This document shows positions 37,666 to 48,985 of a stretch of DNA of 64,000 nucleotides, piece by piece. Both the position numbers and the translations under genes were made by a program. This DNA is from Saprospiraceae bacterium (lineage in GTDB: Bacteria; Bacteroidota; Bacteroidia; Chitinophagales; Saprospiraceae): assembly GCA_024103005.1 (NCBI GenBank), contig JAGFJA010000061.1, positions 26,372 to 90,371 on the forward strand, given 5' to 3'. The notes beneath the pieces were generated by a model. It was not told the origin of the DNA. It worked only from the letters and a program-made list of their open reading frames with translations, and did not search any database. How positions within the stretch are numbered: the first letter of the stretch is position 1; each line of letters starts with the position of its first letter.

Positions 37666-38022
37666 TAAAAATCCCATTAGCTATTTATTGCAAATTCGAA
37701 ATGAGTAACTATGAGAAATTCAGAATAATAAGGACTATTAATTATTAATATATCCTCATTTGAATTGTTGATTATAAATGATTTATATTAGTGAGTATAT
37801 TTTTCGATAATAGCCTGACTGTAATTCCTCTTGTATGGAGTCTATAGTCTCAAAAGCTGGCATATCGGAATTCTGAAAATCCGAACCATCAAACAGCGAA
37901 GTTTTAAACCGACGAAGTATAAGGACTCTCAAACCAATTTCAAGAATTAAATCGTAACTCAGAAGCTTCATTTACGTATTAATCAGCAATAAATTATATT
38001 TAAACTATATCCTGGAGCTCAG
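37666..38022. other. Spacer between the AcpH-like gene and era, 357 nt, mostly repeat copy B
   Basis: Apart from the dispersed repeat at 37768-37971, this AT-rich spacer shows no gene, RNA or strong terminator. Confidence 0.6.
37768..37971 (-). repeat. Dispersed degenerate repeat, copy B
   Basis: Read on the minus strand it matches copy C (58947-59150) with shared runs TCTGAGTTACGAT and CAAGAGGAATTACAGT, and copy A more weakly. This copy retains an open frame of 62 codons (37783-37971) whose end, SIQEELQSGYYRK, closely resembles SIQEELQLGYYRK readable in copy C, so the sequence may derive from a coding element. Confidence 0.85.
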
Positions 38023-38916
38023 TTAATATCCAAAACTCTTCAATAGCTTTTCGTCATCCCGCCAGTTTTCTTTTATTTTTACATACAGATCCAGGAAAAC
38101 CGGATGGCCGAGAAACTCTTCAATTTCTTGTCTGGATCGAATTCCCAATTGCTTAATCTTTTCACCTTTTTTGCCGATAATGATAGATTTCTGAGTAGGC
38201 CTCGATACGTAGATGGTCGCATTAATGTGGGCAAAAGGAAGGTTATTTTTCTGGGATTCAGTATAATTTTCAATGACAATTTCGCAGGAATATGGTACTT
38301 CCTGGCTATACAATGCAAGTATATTTTGACGAATAATATCACTGACAAAAAACCGCTCATTCAGATCACTCAATTGATCTTTTGGATAGTATTCCGGTCC
38401 TTCCGGCAATAGATCAATGACCCTGGCCATTACTCTTTCACGGTCTGAAAGATCCAGTGCAGAAATCAGAAGTATATCTGTCCAATTGACATTATTGGGC
38501 AATTTAGCTTCAATCTCATCAAGGCTGATCCCGGGTTTGAGATCTTTTTTATTCAAAATCAGTAAACAGGGAATATCTGATTTGTTTAATAATTCAGCGG
38601 TGGCATCAGCCCACGGTTGTGGATCTGTTACATCGGCCAGGTACAGAATAATATCGGCATCTTCAAAGGACTGATAAATGTAGCCGTTCATTTTTTCTTG
38701 CATCTTGTAAGCAGGTTTATCAATAATTCCCGGTGTGTCAGAAAAAACGACCTGATGGCTTTCGTCATTCCAGATGCCAAGTATTCGTCTCCTTGTTGTC
38801 TGGGCCTTCTTGTTGGTAATGCTTAGTTTTGACTCAATCAATAAGTTAAGTAAGGTTGACTTGCCGGCATTTGGCTTGCCTAAAATATTTACAAATCCTG
38901 AAAAGTGTTTGCTCAT
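38023..38916 (-). CDS. era: GTPase Era
   Basis: Essential GTPase for 16S rRNA maturation and 30S assembly. The 297-residue protein has the G domain with G1 GKPNAGKST, G3 DTPG and G4 NKKD, and a C-terminal KH domain with IIGKKGEKIKQLG for rRNA binding. The length is normal. It is translationally coupled by a 4-nt ATGA overlap to an upstream hypothetical gene. Confidence 0.97.
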   Translation of the reverse strand: MSKHFSGFVNILGKPNAGKSTLLNLLIESKLSITNKKAQTTRRRILGIWNDESHQVVFSDTPGIIDKPAYKMQEKMNGYIYQSFEDADIILYLADVTDPQPWADATAELLNKSDIPCLLILNKKDLKPGISLDEIEAKLPNNVNWTDILLISALDLSDRERVMARVIDLLPEGPEYYPKDQLSDLNERFFVSDIIRQNILALYSQEVPYSCEIVIENYTESQKNNLPFAHINATIYVSRPTQKSIIIGKKGEKIKQLGIRSRQEIEEFLGHPVFLDLYVKIKENWRDDEKLLKSFGY

Positions 38917-39521
38917 CTTATGTTTTTAATGATATGTGAAGCCTTGCCGATTAATTTCGGATTTTCAATCATTTTATCAACTATTCTGCATAAGTAAAGA
39001 GGTGTCAATGCACGCCAATTTAGTTCATTCCAGTGATTGCCATATAAAATGTATTGAAATAATCTGATTTGATCCATCTCTTCGATGACATGGTCTGCCA
39101 GCCCAAGCATTACGACCCATCCTGCCTCTTCTTTAAGGTCATCATACCACTCTTCGTAATAACAGTCATCAGAGGAATGGAAGTTTAGGACATGCTCGCC
39201 TATGATGATAAACTTTGTGATATTCAAAGCGATAAAATGATCGATGATTGTTCGTTTTAACTCCATAATGTCGTTATGCAGTGCATCATTCCATTCACCA
39301 ATCAATTCTATTATTATGTATCCCTCATCATAATCGGCAAATAATATTTTAAGGTACATCGTGGATGAACCAAAATCATCCCATTGAGGATGAATATAAT
39401 GATTGTATATCTTATTGGTGAAATAAAACTCGCTTGGCTCCCGGTCAAAAAAAGGCGAATTTTTATCTTCCGAAGAAATATAATAATCTCTCCAACTGTA
39501 ATATGGCTCTATGTCGTGCAT
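38913..39521 (-). CDS. Hypothetical protein coupled to era, 202 aa
   Basis: A cytoplasmic, acidic, Tyr/Trp/Asp-rich protein whose stop overlaps the era start (ATGA). No family recognised. Visible stretches include DEGYIIIELIGEWNDALHND, which looks like a beta-alpha unit, and a C-terminal FQYILYGNHWNELNWRALTP. Coupling to era suggests linked expression, possibly ribosome-related, but that is inference. Confidence 0.75.
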   Translation of the reverse strand: MHDIEPYYSWRDYYISSEDKNSPFFDREPSEFYFTNKIYNHYIHPQWDDFGSSTMYLKILFADYDEGYIIIELIGEWNDALHNDIMELKRTIIDHFIALNITKFIIIGEHVLNFHSSDDCYYEEWYDDLKEEAGWVVMLGLADHVIEEMDQIRLFQYILYGNHWNELNWRALTPLYLCRIVDKMIENPKLIGKASHIIKNIR

Positions 39522-39753
39522 TATTGAACCTATTTTCCTTGATAAATTACATTCTATGATGAATGAGATATGATTAAAACGTAAATTTAAACAATTAAGG
39601 ATTTATTTTTTATTCTTTTAACATCTGTACTGATTTAATCTGTAAATAATTAAAAATGAGCTGTATAAAATTTATATAAATAAATATGTATTATCCGTAT
39701 TGTCAAACAAATAATATTTTTATAATATTACATTTAATTAAAGAAGAATAGCC

Positions 39754-40158
39754 ATGATGAATGAACCATTATCCGGAATAATGTCAACAGAGTTGATAAC
39801 AGTGTCTCCAGCAGATTCATTAACCGTTGTACTCGATTTGTTTAAAAGAAGAAGAATTCATCATCTTCCGGTTGTAGATAATGGAAAACTGGTAGGACTT
39901 ATAACAACAGCTGATTTACTTTGGCTTAATAAGAACTTCAGTGAGTATGAATCTATGAAAGTTTCGGATATTATGACAACAAAATTGGCCACATTGGAGC
40001 CTACTGACAAGATAGGAAGTGCAGCAGAATTGTTTTTACTAAACCGTTTTCATGCTATCCCGGTTGTTTCAGATGGTATGTTGATTGGGCTTGTAACCTC
40101 TTTTGATGTACTTAAAGATCAGTTTAAAAAATCTTATCCAACTCAGTTGGTTGATTAG
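39754..40158 (+). CDS. Stand-alone CBS-domain pair protein
   Basis: A 134-residue protein of two tandem CBS motifs (about 8-60 and 70-125), each with the typical HHLPVVDNGKLVGLIT or HAIPVVSDGMLIGLVT strand-helix pattern. CBS pairs bind adenosine nucleotides and act as energy or ligand sensors. With no fused effector domain it probably works by binding a partner. AAGAAG upstream may serve as a weak ribosome site. Its 3' end overlaps the convergent MORN-like gene by 4 nt. Confidence 0.9.
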   Translation: MMNEPLSGIMSTELITVSPADSLTVVLDLFKRRRIHHLPVVDNGKLVGLITTADLLWLNKNFSEYESMKVSDIMTTKLATLEPTDKIGSAAELFLLNRFHAIPVVSDGMLIGLVTSFDVLKDQFKKSYPTQLVD

Positions 40159-40745
40159 TGGGGTTGCTCGACACCATTGACATAATTGACCTGCAAGACA
40201 ATATTTTTATTTTCATCATAAACGATATATTTACCGTCTTGTAGTCCGTCTTTAAAATATCCCACTCTTTGGAGTCTTCCGGTAGGGAAGAAGCCTCTGA
40301 AGATTCCATCCAACTTACCGTTTTTATAGCTCATTTCTTCTACAGGGCTCCCGTATTTAAAGGTTACTCTCTTGCCGTGTAATTTGTTGTCGAGATAACT
40401 TTCGTACATATCGACCCTGCCTGAGTTATTAAAAAGGAAGTGAAGCCCGTTTAGCTTACCGTTTTCATAAGTCCAGGTTTCCATGGGCTTTGTATTTTGT
40501 GCGTAAAACTTAGTCCAAGTACCTACTTTTAACCCATTTTCTACCATTCCCTGTTCCATAAGTAAACCCTGCTCAGTAAGTTTGGTAACCATTTTTCTGT
40601 TACTACCCGGGATGTCTTCAACTTTATACTGACTGAGATCGACCACAAATTGACTTTCATCTGCCTCTCCGGAATTGCTTTTGTTACAGGAAGTCCATAA
40701 GGCAGTACATAAACAAAGTGTAAAAAGAAAGCTGCAAATTCTCAT
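40155..40745 (-). CDS. YwqK/MORN-repeat lipoprotein
   Basis: A 196-residue predicted lipoprotein (lipobox near TSCNK, Cys about residue 20). It is followed by four to five MORN-like variants in which GxxxGxxxxYxxNG recurs (GLKVGTWTKFYAQN, ENGKLNGLHFLF, NKLHGKRVTFKYG, NGKLDGIFRGFFPTGRL, DGLQDGKYIVYDENK). Such proteins are annotated YwqK-type. A toxin-antitoxin role for that label is weakly founded, and here an envelope role is more likely given the lipobox. Confidence 0.83.
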   Translation of the reverse strand: MRICSFLFTLCLCTALWTSCNKSNSGEADESQFVVDLSQYKVEDIPGSNRKMVTKLTEQGLLMEQGMVENGLKVGTWTKFYAQNTKPMETWTYENGKLNGLHFLFNNSGRVDMYESYLDNKLHGKRVTFKYGSPVEEMSYKNGKLDGIFRGFFPTGRLQRVGYFKDGLQDGKYIVYDENKNIVLQVNYVNGVEQPH

Positions 40746-40828
40746 TTTTAGATAGTTTTGTGCAAAGGTAGGTTTTTAGGTTACTTGATTCACTTCGTTT
40801 TCAATTTATTAATATTTATTCTGGAAAA

Positions 40829-42454
40829 ATGGAAAATTCTGTCCTTGTTTCAAAAGTTAAACTATATGCTGATTTATTGGAGCTGCATGAAGGCGATCCT
40901 TTTAAAATAAGGGCATTGCGGAATGCTTATTCATCATTGAAAAAGGTTGCCGAGCCCATCAATCAAATGGATACAGAGGCACTGACCGGAATTCCGGGGA
41001 TAGGAAAAGCATCAGCAAAAATTATCGAAACGATAGCCAGGGAAGGTTCTTGCTTGGATTTAGATCGCCTTATGGCCATTACACCTGAAGGTGTAATGGA
41101 AATGTTTAATATTAAGGGAGTGGGGCCTAAGCGAATATCAAGGTTGTGGAAAGATATGAATATCCATTCTGTGGGTGAATTAATCCAGTTTTGTATTGAA
41201 AATAGATTGAGATCTGCGAAGGGCTTTGGTGAAAAATCTCAGCAGGAAATTCTGGAAAAATCTCTACTTTATCAAAATAGTCGCGGAAAATGGCTCTATG
41301 CAAGATTAAATCCCCTTTTAGTCGAATTTGAAGCTGCATTAGTTGGTTTCGATATTATTGAGTTTCGCCTGACCGGTCAGGCCTTCCGAAAGGAGCAGGT
41401 CGTGGATGAAGTGGTTTATATCGTGGATGCTGATGTATGGCCGCCTTTGATTGAGGATTTTGTAGTGAAAGATGAATCTGAAAGCGTTGTTAAAGGTACT
41501 TTCCGTGAAATTTTAAATGTGACCCTTGTTTTATGCGCGGAAGATGTGGCATCTGAAGCTTTTGTTGCATCGTTTGCAGAGGAAGTAGATCGGGGAGATA
41601 TTCCTGAGGTGTCTGATTTGAAAGGATTGAAAGAAGATAAGGACTTTTTTACCCTTTCAGGAAAAAAATATATACCTCCTGAGTTGAGATGGAGCCGGAG
41701 CCTTTGTGAGCTTAATCCGGAAAATCTGATAGAACCCGAACATATCAGAGGTGTGGTTCATACACATACGCTTTATTCAGATGGAATACATACAATTAAG
41801 GAAATGTGTTCTTATGCGATGCAACTTGGGTATGAATATATTGCCATTTCAGATCATAGCCAATCTGCAGTTTATGCCAATGGCTTGCAGGTAGAGAGAG
41901 TTTTACAGCAGCACAAGGAAATAGATGCTCTGGCTAAAGAATTCCCAGATTTTAGAATATTAAAAAGCATAGAGTCTGACATTAAGAGCGATGGTTCATT
42001 GGACTATGAAGATGATGTGTTGGATCAATTTGATTTTGTTATAGGAAGTATTCATTCTGACCTTAATATGGACATAGAAAAAGCAACTAACCGTTTGATT
42101 AAAGCAATAGAGCATCCTTATATGAACATGTTAGGCCACATGACAGGCAGGCTGTTGCTTGCCCGTAAAGGCTATCCGGTAGATATTGAGAAAGTTTTAG
42201 ATGCTTGTGTTCGAAATAAGGTGGTTGTCGAAATCAATGCGAATCCTCAGAGACTTGATATAGATTATACATTAATGAGAAAAGCTACTGATAAGGGTGT
42301 GCAGCTGAGTATCAATCCTGATGCCCACAGTAAACACGGAATATCCGATATTCAATATGGAGTAATTGCAGCCAGGTGCGGAGGCGTTGAAAGATCAGTT
42401 GTCATCAATTCTTACCCGGTTGACGAGTTTCTGAAGAGTATGCAAAAACAGTAA
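40829..42454 (+). CDS. PolX-like PHP-domain protein with degenerate polymerase site
   Basis: A 541-residue protein with the DNA polymerase X layout: N-terminal 8-kDa-type and helix-hairpin-helix region (about 1-130, GIPGIGKASAK and IKGVGPKR), a nucleotidyltransferase-like middle (about 140-280) and a C-terminal PHP phosphoesterase (about 305-541). PHP metal residues look intact: HTHT (311-314), SDHS, a later GSIHSD and NPDAHS. The polymerase catalytic motif, normally GS-RR followed by D-x-D, reads G183QAFRK and E194-V-V196, so both catalytic Asp are replaced. A nuclease or phosphatase without polymerase activity is likely. Confidence 0.88.
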   Translation: MENSVLVSKVKLYADLLELHEGDPFKIRALRNAYSSLKKVAEPINQMDTEALTGIPGIGKASAKIIETIAREGSCLDLDRLMAITPEGVMEMFNIKGVGPKRISRLWKDMNIHSVGELIQFCIENRLRSAKGFGEKSQQEILEKSLLYQNSRGKWLYARLNPLLVEFEAALVGFDIIEFRLTGQAFRKEQVVDEVVYIVDADVWPPLIEDFVVKDESESVVKGTFREILNVTLVLCAEDVASEAFVASFAEEVDRGDIPEVSDLKGLKEDKDFFTLSGKKYIPPELRWSRSLCELNPENLIEPEHIRGVVHTHTLYSDGIHTIKEMCSYAMQLGYEYIAISDHSQSAVYANGLQVERVLQQHKEIDALAKEFPDFRILKSIESDIKSDGSLDYEDDVLDQFDFVIGSIHSDLNMDIEKATNRLIKAIEHPYMNMLGHMTGRLLLARKGYPVDIEKVLDACVRNKVVVEINANPQRLDIDYTLMRKATDKGVQLSINPDAHSKHGISDIQYGVIAARCGGVERSVVINSYPVDEFLKSMQKQ

Positions 42455-42510
42455 ATTCACTTTTGCATGTTAATAATAACTAAAAGCGCACCTGTTTGAA
42501 ATTTATTTGC

Positions 42511-42540
42511 ATTGAGTGGCTTTAACACTTAGTATATTTG
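42511..42540 (+). promoter_or_regulatory. Promoter for the DUF1573 lipoprotein gene
   Basis: ATTG (42511-42514), an 18-nt spacer and TATATTTG (42533-42540), close to the Bacteroidota TTG-N19-TAnnTTTG consensus, 31 nt upstream of the ATG. Confidence 0.5.
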
Positions 42541-42571
42541 TTTCAAATAAATAAAAAAATTAATATTAAAC

Positions 42572-43078
42572 ATGAAGTACTTGTTTTCTATCTTGTCATT
42601 GTGCCTTGTAATGACCTTTATGAGTTGTAAAAATGATAACTCTAGCGGTGATGTAACCAGTCAGGCCAGCAAAGCTGTGGCAGCAGGTAATGGTGTTATA
42701 TCAGATCAGCAGGCAACTGGTAATCCAAATGAAGTTGCGACACCAACCGGTCCTACTACCACAATGGTTTTGGATAAAACCGAATATCATTTTGAGAATG
42801 TAAAGGAAGGCGATATCGTCGAAACTTCCGTTAAAGTAACCAATACCGGAAAAGAACCTTTAGTAATCGTAAGTTGTAAAGGAAGCTGTGGTTGTACAAC
42901 ACCAAAATGTCCTACGACTCCTATAGCTCCCGGACAATCAGCAGATATTCCGATTAAGTTTGATACGCACGGAAAACCCGGAAATCAGTCTAAGGATGTT
43001 ACAATTACAGCTAATACCGTACCTGCACAAACTAAGTTCAGAATTTACGGAGAAGTTGAAAGGGTTAAAAAAGATTAA
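42572..43078 (+). CDS. DUF1573 lipoprotein
   Basis: A 168-residue predicted lipoprotein (lipobox near FMSCKND) with a Thr/Pro-rich linker and a DUF1573 immunoglobulin-like domain (about 75-168). The domain opens with FENVKEGDIVETSVKVTNTG and contains the Cys-rich SCKGSCGCTTPKCP segment typical of the family. DUF1573 domains are common in Bacteroidota surface proteins; the function is unknown. It is followed by a strong terminator. Confidence 0.9.
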   Translation: MKYLFSILSLCLVMTFMSCKNDNSSGDVTSQASKAVAAGNGVISDQQATGNPNEVATPTGPTTTMVLDKTEYHFENVKEGDIVETSVKVTNTGKEPLVIVSCKGSCGCTTPKCPTTPIAPGQSADIPIKFDTHGKPGNQSKDVTITANTVPAQTKFRIYGEVERVKKD

Positions 43079-43100
43079 TTACAGGTTTATTATTTTATAA

Positions 43101-43134
43101 AAAAGCAGTCTGAATTGCCGGACTGCTTTTTTTA
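43101..43134. terminator. Bidirectional intrinsic terminator
   Basis: Perfect 10-bp stem AAAAGCAGTC / GACTGCTTTT with a 10-nt loop and A/T tracts on both sides, placed between the convergent DUF1573 and esterase genes. Confidence 0.9.
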
Positions 43135-43917
43135 TAGTGTTATTTTATTGACCCAATCTAAAAATTTGGGCATTATCATTCCCCAGGTCTTTACGTCATG
43201 AGTGCCTTCTACCACTTCGATATATTCCATATTTTTTCCACGTTGAAAGCCATGCCCTGATAGTGAATCCATCAAATGAAGGGTATCATCAATGGAATCA
43301 ATGATGCCGTTTCTGTTGCGGTCACAGGCCTCATCTTTTGTTCCTGCCTCAAACCAGAATTGATAATGAGAAGATATCTTATGACGGTCGCAATATTCGT
43401 GTAATATCCTTGAACCATCGGGATCATCTTCAGAGAATTGATTATAACGCCACCAGAAGCTGCCTGAAAAAACACCTGAATATGAAAAAATATCCGGATT
43501 GTGCAGTGTAATGTCAATTGCAGACAAACCACCCAATGAAAATCCCGCAAATCCGGTTAATTCCCTGTCAAATTTCCAGCCGTATTCCTTCTTTAGCAAT
43601 GGAATAAACTCCCTTGTTATGAAGTGATTATATAGGGCTGCCTTGCTGCCTCTGTTTTTATAATCGCTTTTATATATACAGCCATATTCTTGTATTCTGT
43701 CAGATGCATAAATGCCGACAAGCCTCAATGGTCTGTCAGGATAACTTCTTTCAAATTTCCCCAAAATATCTGCCATATTCAGGTCATTGAAATCTTGACC
43801 ATCATTGAAGAATAGGGTAGGACATATTGCAGTTTTGTTTGTTGAAGTTGTCAGTATAATTAGACGAACAGGCCTTTTAAGTGCCGCAGATTGAATGGTT
43901 AAAGTAGTAGATACCAT
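43132..43917 (-). CDS. Esterase D-like alpha/beta hydrolase
   Basis: A 261-residue cytoplasmic hydrolase with the nucleophile motif GFSLGGLSA and the N-terminal core of the esterase/Fes family (LFFNDGQDF, LVGIYASDRIQEYG). A later AGTKDEACDRNRNG and GTHDVKTWGMIMPKFLDW supply the likely acid and His. Relatives include S-formylglutathione hydrolase, trilactone (siderophore) esterases and mycolyltransferase-like enzymes. The substrate is unknown. Single gene. Confidence 0.85.
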   Translation of the reverse strand: MVSTTLTIQSAALKRPVRLIILTTSTNKTAICPTLFFNDGQDFNDLNMADILGKFERSYPDRPLRLVGIYASDRIQEYGCIYKSDYKNRGSKAALYNHFITREFIPLLKKEYGWKFDRELTGFAGFSLGGLSAIDITLHNPDIFSYSGVFSGSFWWRYNQFSEDDPDGSRILHEYCDRHKISSHYQFWFEAGTKDEACDRNRNGIIDSIDDTLHLMDSLSGHGFQRGKNMEYIEVVEGTHDVKTWGMIMPKFLDWVNKITL

Positions 43918-44016
43918 CCTTACCCTATTGTTTAAAATTTTTGGAAAAATACAATCTAATTGTATATGAGTCTGTTTTGGCTATGGAAAAGTCTAAATAA
44001 AATTGGCTTCGTGGCA

Positions 44017-44745
44017 TTAGTCAAACACTGTTTTTAGAATTTCAAGACTTTTAATTTCCAGCAAACCGGGGATGTGCATCCTGATGTAGCCGATTAATTT
44101 TTCAAGAAGTTCATTTCTTTTGTTTCTATTTAAAAATATTTGTGACATATCCCGGACAGACATTAGGTTGATTTCTTTTAACAAAAGTAATTCATCGCGG
44201 TCAAAAAATGAAGGATGTCCTGGCTTAACATTTGTCTCGGATTGAATCAAAATATCAAAATATTTTCCGGTATCCCAGTGTTGCCTGAGAATTGATATTC
44301 CATGCAGGTCCTGAATGCGAAGAAGATACCAGATATGAATCGACCAGTTGTCAGCAAATTTTTCAAGATCATCAAGAACATTTGATAATAGATAGTATTC
44401 CTCCTCGTGTTGTTCGTATTTGTTGAGTATTTTACGGCTGATTTCAACTAAAAACATGGCAATTGACATCTTTCTGATATCACTGTAGAGTGAAACCCTG
44501 ATGTTATTAACCTTGATTTCTTTTAATCTGAATAATTCGGCATTTTCCTTGAAATAAAAGTCAACATCTACGGATGCCGCCAGCTGTGTGGAGGATGGTG
44601 AAGTTTTACTGTTCACTTTTCTGACATTTTGGATGATAAAAGATTGAAGTCCGTGGCCGGTAGTCAGAATATCAAGTATCAATGACGATTCGCCATATTT
44701 AAAACTGCGTAAAATGATTCCTTTCTCCTTTTGTAATTTGCTCAT
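44017..44745 (-). CDS. recO: DNA repair protein RecO
   Basis: RecO loads RecA onto gapped DNA in the RecFOR pathway and anneals single strands. The 242-residue protein has the N-terminal OB-fold (KEKGIILRSFKYGESSLIL) and a helical C-terminal part. The Cys4 zinc motif of many RecO proteins is not apparent, as in several Bacteroidota members. It lies 12 nt after a hypothetical gene and downstream of the GH3-like gene on the same strand, forming a probable operon. Confidence 0.9.
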   Translation of the reverse strand: MSKLQKEKGIILRSFKYGESSLILDILTTGHGLQSFIIQNVRKVNSKTSPSSTQLAASVDVDFYFKENAELFRLKEIKVNNIRVSLYSDIRKMSIAMFLVEISRKILNKYEQHEEEYYLLSNVLDDLEKFADNWSIHIWYLLRIQDLHGISILRQHWDTGKYFDILIQSETNVKPGHPSFFDRDELLLLKEINLMSVRDMSQIFLNRNKRNELLEKLIGYIRMHIPGLLEIKSLEILKTVFD

Positions 44746-44757
44746 GAAGGCAGAGAA

Positions 44758-45057
44758 TCAGCTTTTATTATTTCGGCTATATTCTTTTCTTGTGCGGATG
44801 CGTTGCTGTTGTCTTTCAATAATTAGCCGGGCTAATCCTAGTTTAGGAACTTCTGTACTATATGGAGAAAGTGCATTTTTGATTTTAAATTCATCTACAT
44901 CTAAACGATAAAGATAGCTGAATAAAAGATCCGGATTTTCCATGAGCATTTGTTCCACGATTTGACTTATCTCTGTTAATGCCTGTTCAAATGTCACCTC
45001 ACTCTCCGGGCTTAATTCATCACCTTCAAAGCGAATCAATTTATTAAAATCCTCCAT
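44758..45057 (-). CDS. Hypothetical 99-aa protein in the recO operon
   Basis: A small cytoplasmic acidic-to-basic protein with a helical middle (ALTEISQIVEQMLMENPDLLFSYLYRLDVDE) and a basic C-terminal tail (IIERQQQRIRTRKEYS). No family recognised, though similar proteins sit in comparable Bacteroidota contexts. It lies 4 nt after the GH3-like gene and 12 nt before recO. Confidence 0.75.
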   Translation of the reverse strand: MEDFNKLIRFEGDELSPESEVTFEQALTEISQIVEQMLMENPDLLFSYLYRLDVDEFKIKNALSPYSTEVPKLGLARLIIERQQQRIRTRKEYSRNNKS

Positions 45058-45061
45058 TGGT

Positions 45062-46597
45062 TCATCTTGAAGTTTTTACCTGAAAACCAGCACAATCCAT
45101 CAGAGACTGTATAATTTGCCGATGATTGGCGAGTCTTGGTACTTTATGCTGACCTCCCAATTTATTTTTGGACTGCAACCATTTATGAAAGGTGCCTGAT
45201 GGAACCGGGGTCAACTTTAATTCCAAAAGAGCAATATCATATGACCGTTTGGCATCATAGTCACTGTTTAGTAATCTTAAATTTTTATCAAGCAAGGACG
45301 CAAATGCTTGAAGATCTTTAGGAGATTTATTGAATTCAACGATCCATTCATGCCCGCCTTTTTCCGAAGTTGTAAGAAAAACAGGTCCTACAGAGTAATT
45401 TTCAACGGAGGCATTCATTGACTTACAGGTCATTGACATAGCTTTGTCAGTGTTGTCCATCATGACTTCTTCCCCAAATATATTGATGTATTGTTGAGTT
45501 CTGCCTTTAATTTTAAATTTATAGGGGCGGACAGAGGTGAATTCTATCACATCTCCTACTTTATATCTTGTCAATCCATTATTTGAGGTGATAATCAAGG
45601 CATAGGGCTGACCGGTTTCGACGTCTTTCAGTGAAACAGAAGCAGGATTATCGGATTCCCATTCACTGATTGGAAGAAATTCATAAAATACACTGTTATT
45701 GACCAGGAGCAACATGCTGTCGTCTTCATTATACTGCTGGATGCCAAAAAATCCTTCACTGGCATTGTAAATTTCCTGATAAATAAAATTTTCTGATGGT
45801 ATAAGGGCTTTGAATTGTTCTTCATAAGGCTGGAAGCCAACACCACCGTGTAAGTAGCCCTGAAGGTTGGGCCAGATTTCAAGGAGGTTGTTTTTATTAT
45901 ACTTTTTAAGTAATTCTCTGAATGTAACCAGGAGCCAGGTGGGTACTCCACCAAACATAACGACGTCCTGGGTACCGACCTGATGGGTTATACGTTGTAT
46001 TTTCTCCTCCCAATCTGAAATCATGGCAGTTTCCAAATCAGGTGTATAAAATGACCTTGCTATGGACGGCATGTTCTTCGTCATTATTGCCGAAATATCG
46101 CCTATTATTGCTTTAGGATATTCAGGAAGGTGGGAAATAGAGCCACTAATCATGAGTGATTTTTTGTTAAATAACTGAGCGTCCGGCCTTTTCCTGTAAA
46201 ACAAAGCAAGGCTGTCCCAGGCACTTTTTATATGGTTTTTGTATAAATTCGCTCTGGTGACCGGAATATATTTGCTTTTATCGCTTGTAGTACCGGATGA
46301 CTTGGAAAAAAACCTGACGCTTCCGCCAATCAGTACGTCACTTTCTCCCTTCATCATCCTTTCAATGTAAGGCTTTGTTTTCTCATAGTCCACAACAGGA
46401 TAAGCCTTACTGAAATCGGCCTGACTTTTGACATGCCTGATACTATGAATTTTTCCGTATTTGGTATTTCTAAAGTTGGCTATAAGCTTTTGGAAAACCT
46501 TTTCCTGTGATTCAATGGGCTTGTCAATAGATTTCTCAAGCATCTGGTGAACAAATGCCAGATATGTCTTTATTACATTATTTAAAATCTTTGACAT
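45062..46597 (-). CDS. GH3-superfamily acyl-adenylating-like enzyme
   Basis: A 511-residue protein with the GH3 layout: SSGTTSDKSKYIPVT near residue 105 (ATP/AMP-binding P-loop-like motif), a central YNASEGFFGIQ region and a C-terminal swivel domain with GRTQQYINIFGEEV. Plant GH3 enzymes conjugate amino acids to jasmonate or auxin; bacterial members are probably acyl-amide synthetases of unknown substrate. ATG at 46597 is preferred over an upstream in-frame TTG at 46621. It is the first gene of the GH3-hypothetical-recO cluster. Confidence 0.88.
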   Translation of the reverse strand: MSKILNNVIKTYLAFVHQMLEKSIDKPIESQEKVFQKLIANFRNTKYGKIHSIRHVKSQADFSKAYPVVDYEKTKPYIERMMKGESDVLIGGSVRFFSKSSGTTSDKSKYIPVTRANLYKNHIKSAWDSLALFYRKRPDAQLFNKKSLMISGSISHLPEYPKAIIGDISAIMTKNMPSIARSFYTPDLETAMISDWEEKIQRITHQVGTQDVVMFGGVPTWLLVTFRELLKKYNKNNLLEIWPNLQGYLHGGVGFQPYEEQFKALIPSENFIYQEIYNASEGFFGIQQYNEDDSMLLLVNNSVFYEFLPISEWESDNPASVSLKDVETGQPYALIITSNNGLTRYKVGDVIEFTSVRPYKFKIKGRTQQYINIFGEEVMMDNTDKAMSMTCKSMNASVENYSVGPVFLTTSEKGGHEWIVEFNKSPKDLQAFASLLDKNLRLLNSDYDAKRSYDIALLELKLTPVPSGTFHKWLQSKNKLGGQHKVPRLANHRQIIQSLMDCAGFQVKTSR

Positions 46598-46778
46598 AAA
46601 TGTTATTCCAAACTGCCTCAAATATAAGACCTTTTGTTTAAAGTTCGGATTTTTATGATATCTTATCTCTTCAAATAATAAAAAACTGGCCGATGATTAA
46701 CTTCTTGGTTTTTATCCTAAATGAAAAGATAAAACTTAAATAAACCAAGTAAAGTTCAGGATTCTCGATTATTTGATA

Positions 46779-46786
46779 TAACTTTG
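46779..46786 (+). promoter_or_regulatory. Putative -7 box (TAACTTTG) for pyrG
   Basis: TAACTTTG fits TAnnTTTG and lies 22 nt before the pyrG ATG. The -33 site at 19 nt reads GTTC, so the match is partial. Confidence 0.45.
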
Positions 46787-46802
46787 CAGTCCGTAACGAT
46801 AA

Positions 46803-48974
<2,172 letters not shown>

Positions 48975-48985
<11 letters not shown>

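Noticed and set aside
37783..37971. A 62-codon minus-strand frame
   Set aside because: It lies in a repeat whose two other copies have broken frames, so it is treated as a relic or element, not an active gene.
40155..40745. Toxin-antitoxin antitoxin (YwqK label)
   Set aside because: There is no toxin gene beside it, and the lipobox and MORN-type repeats point to an envelope lipoprotein.
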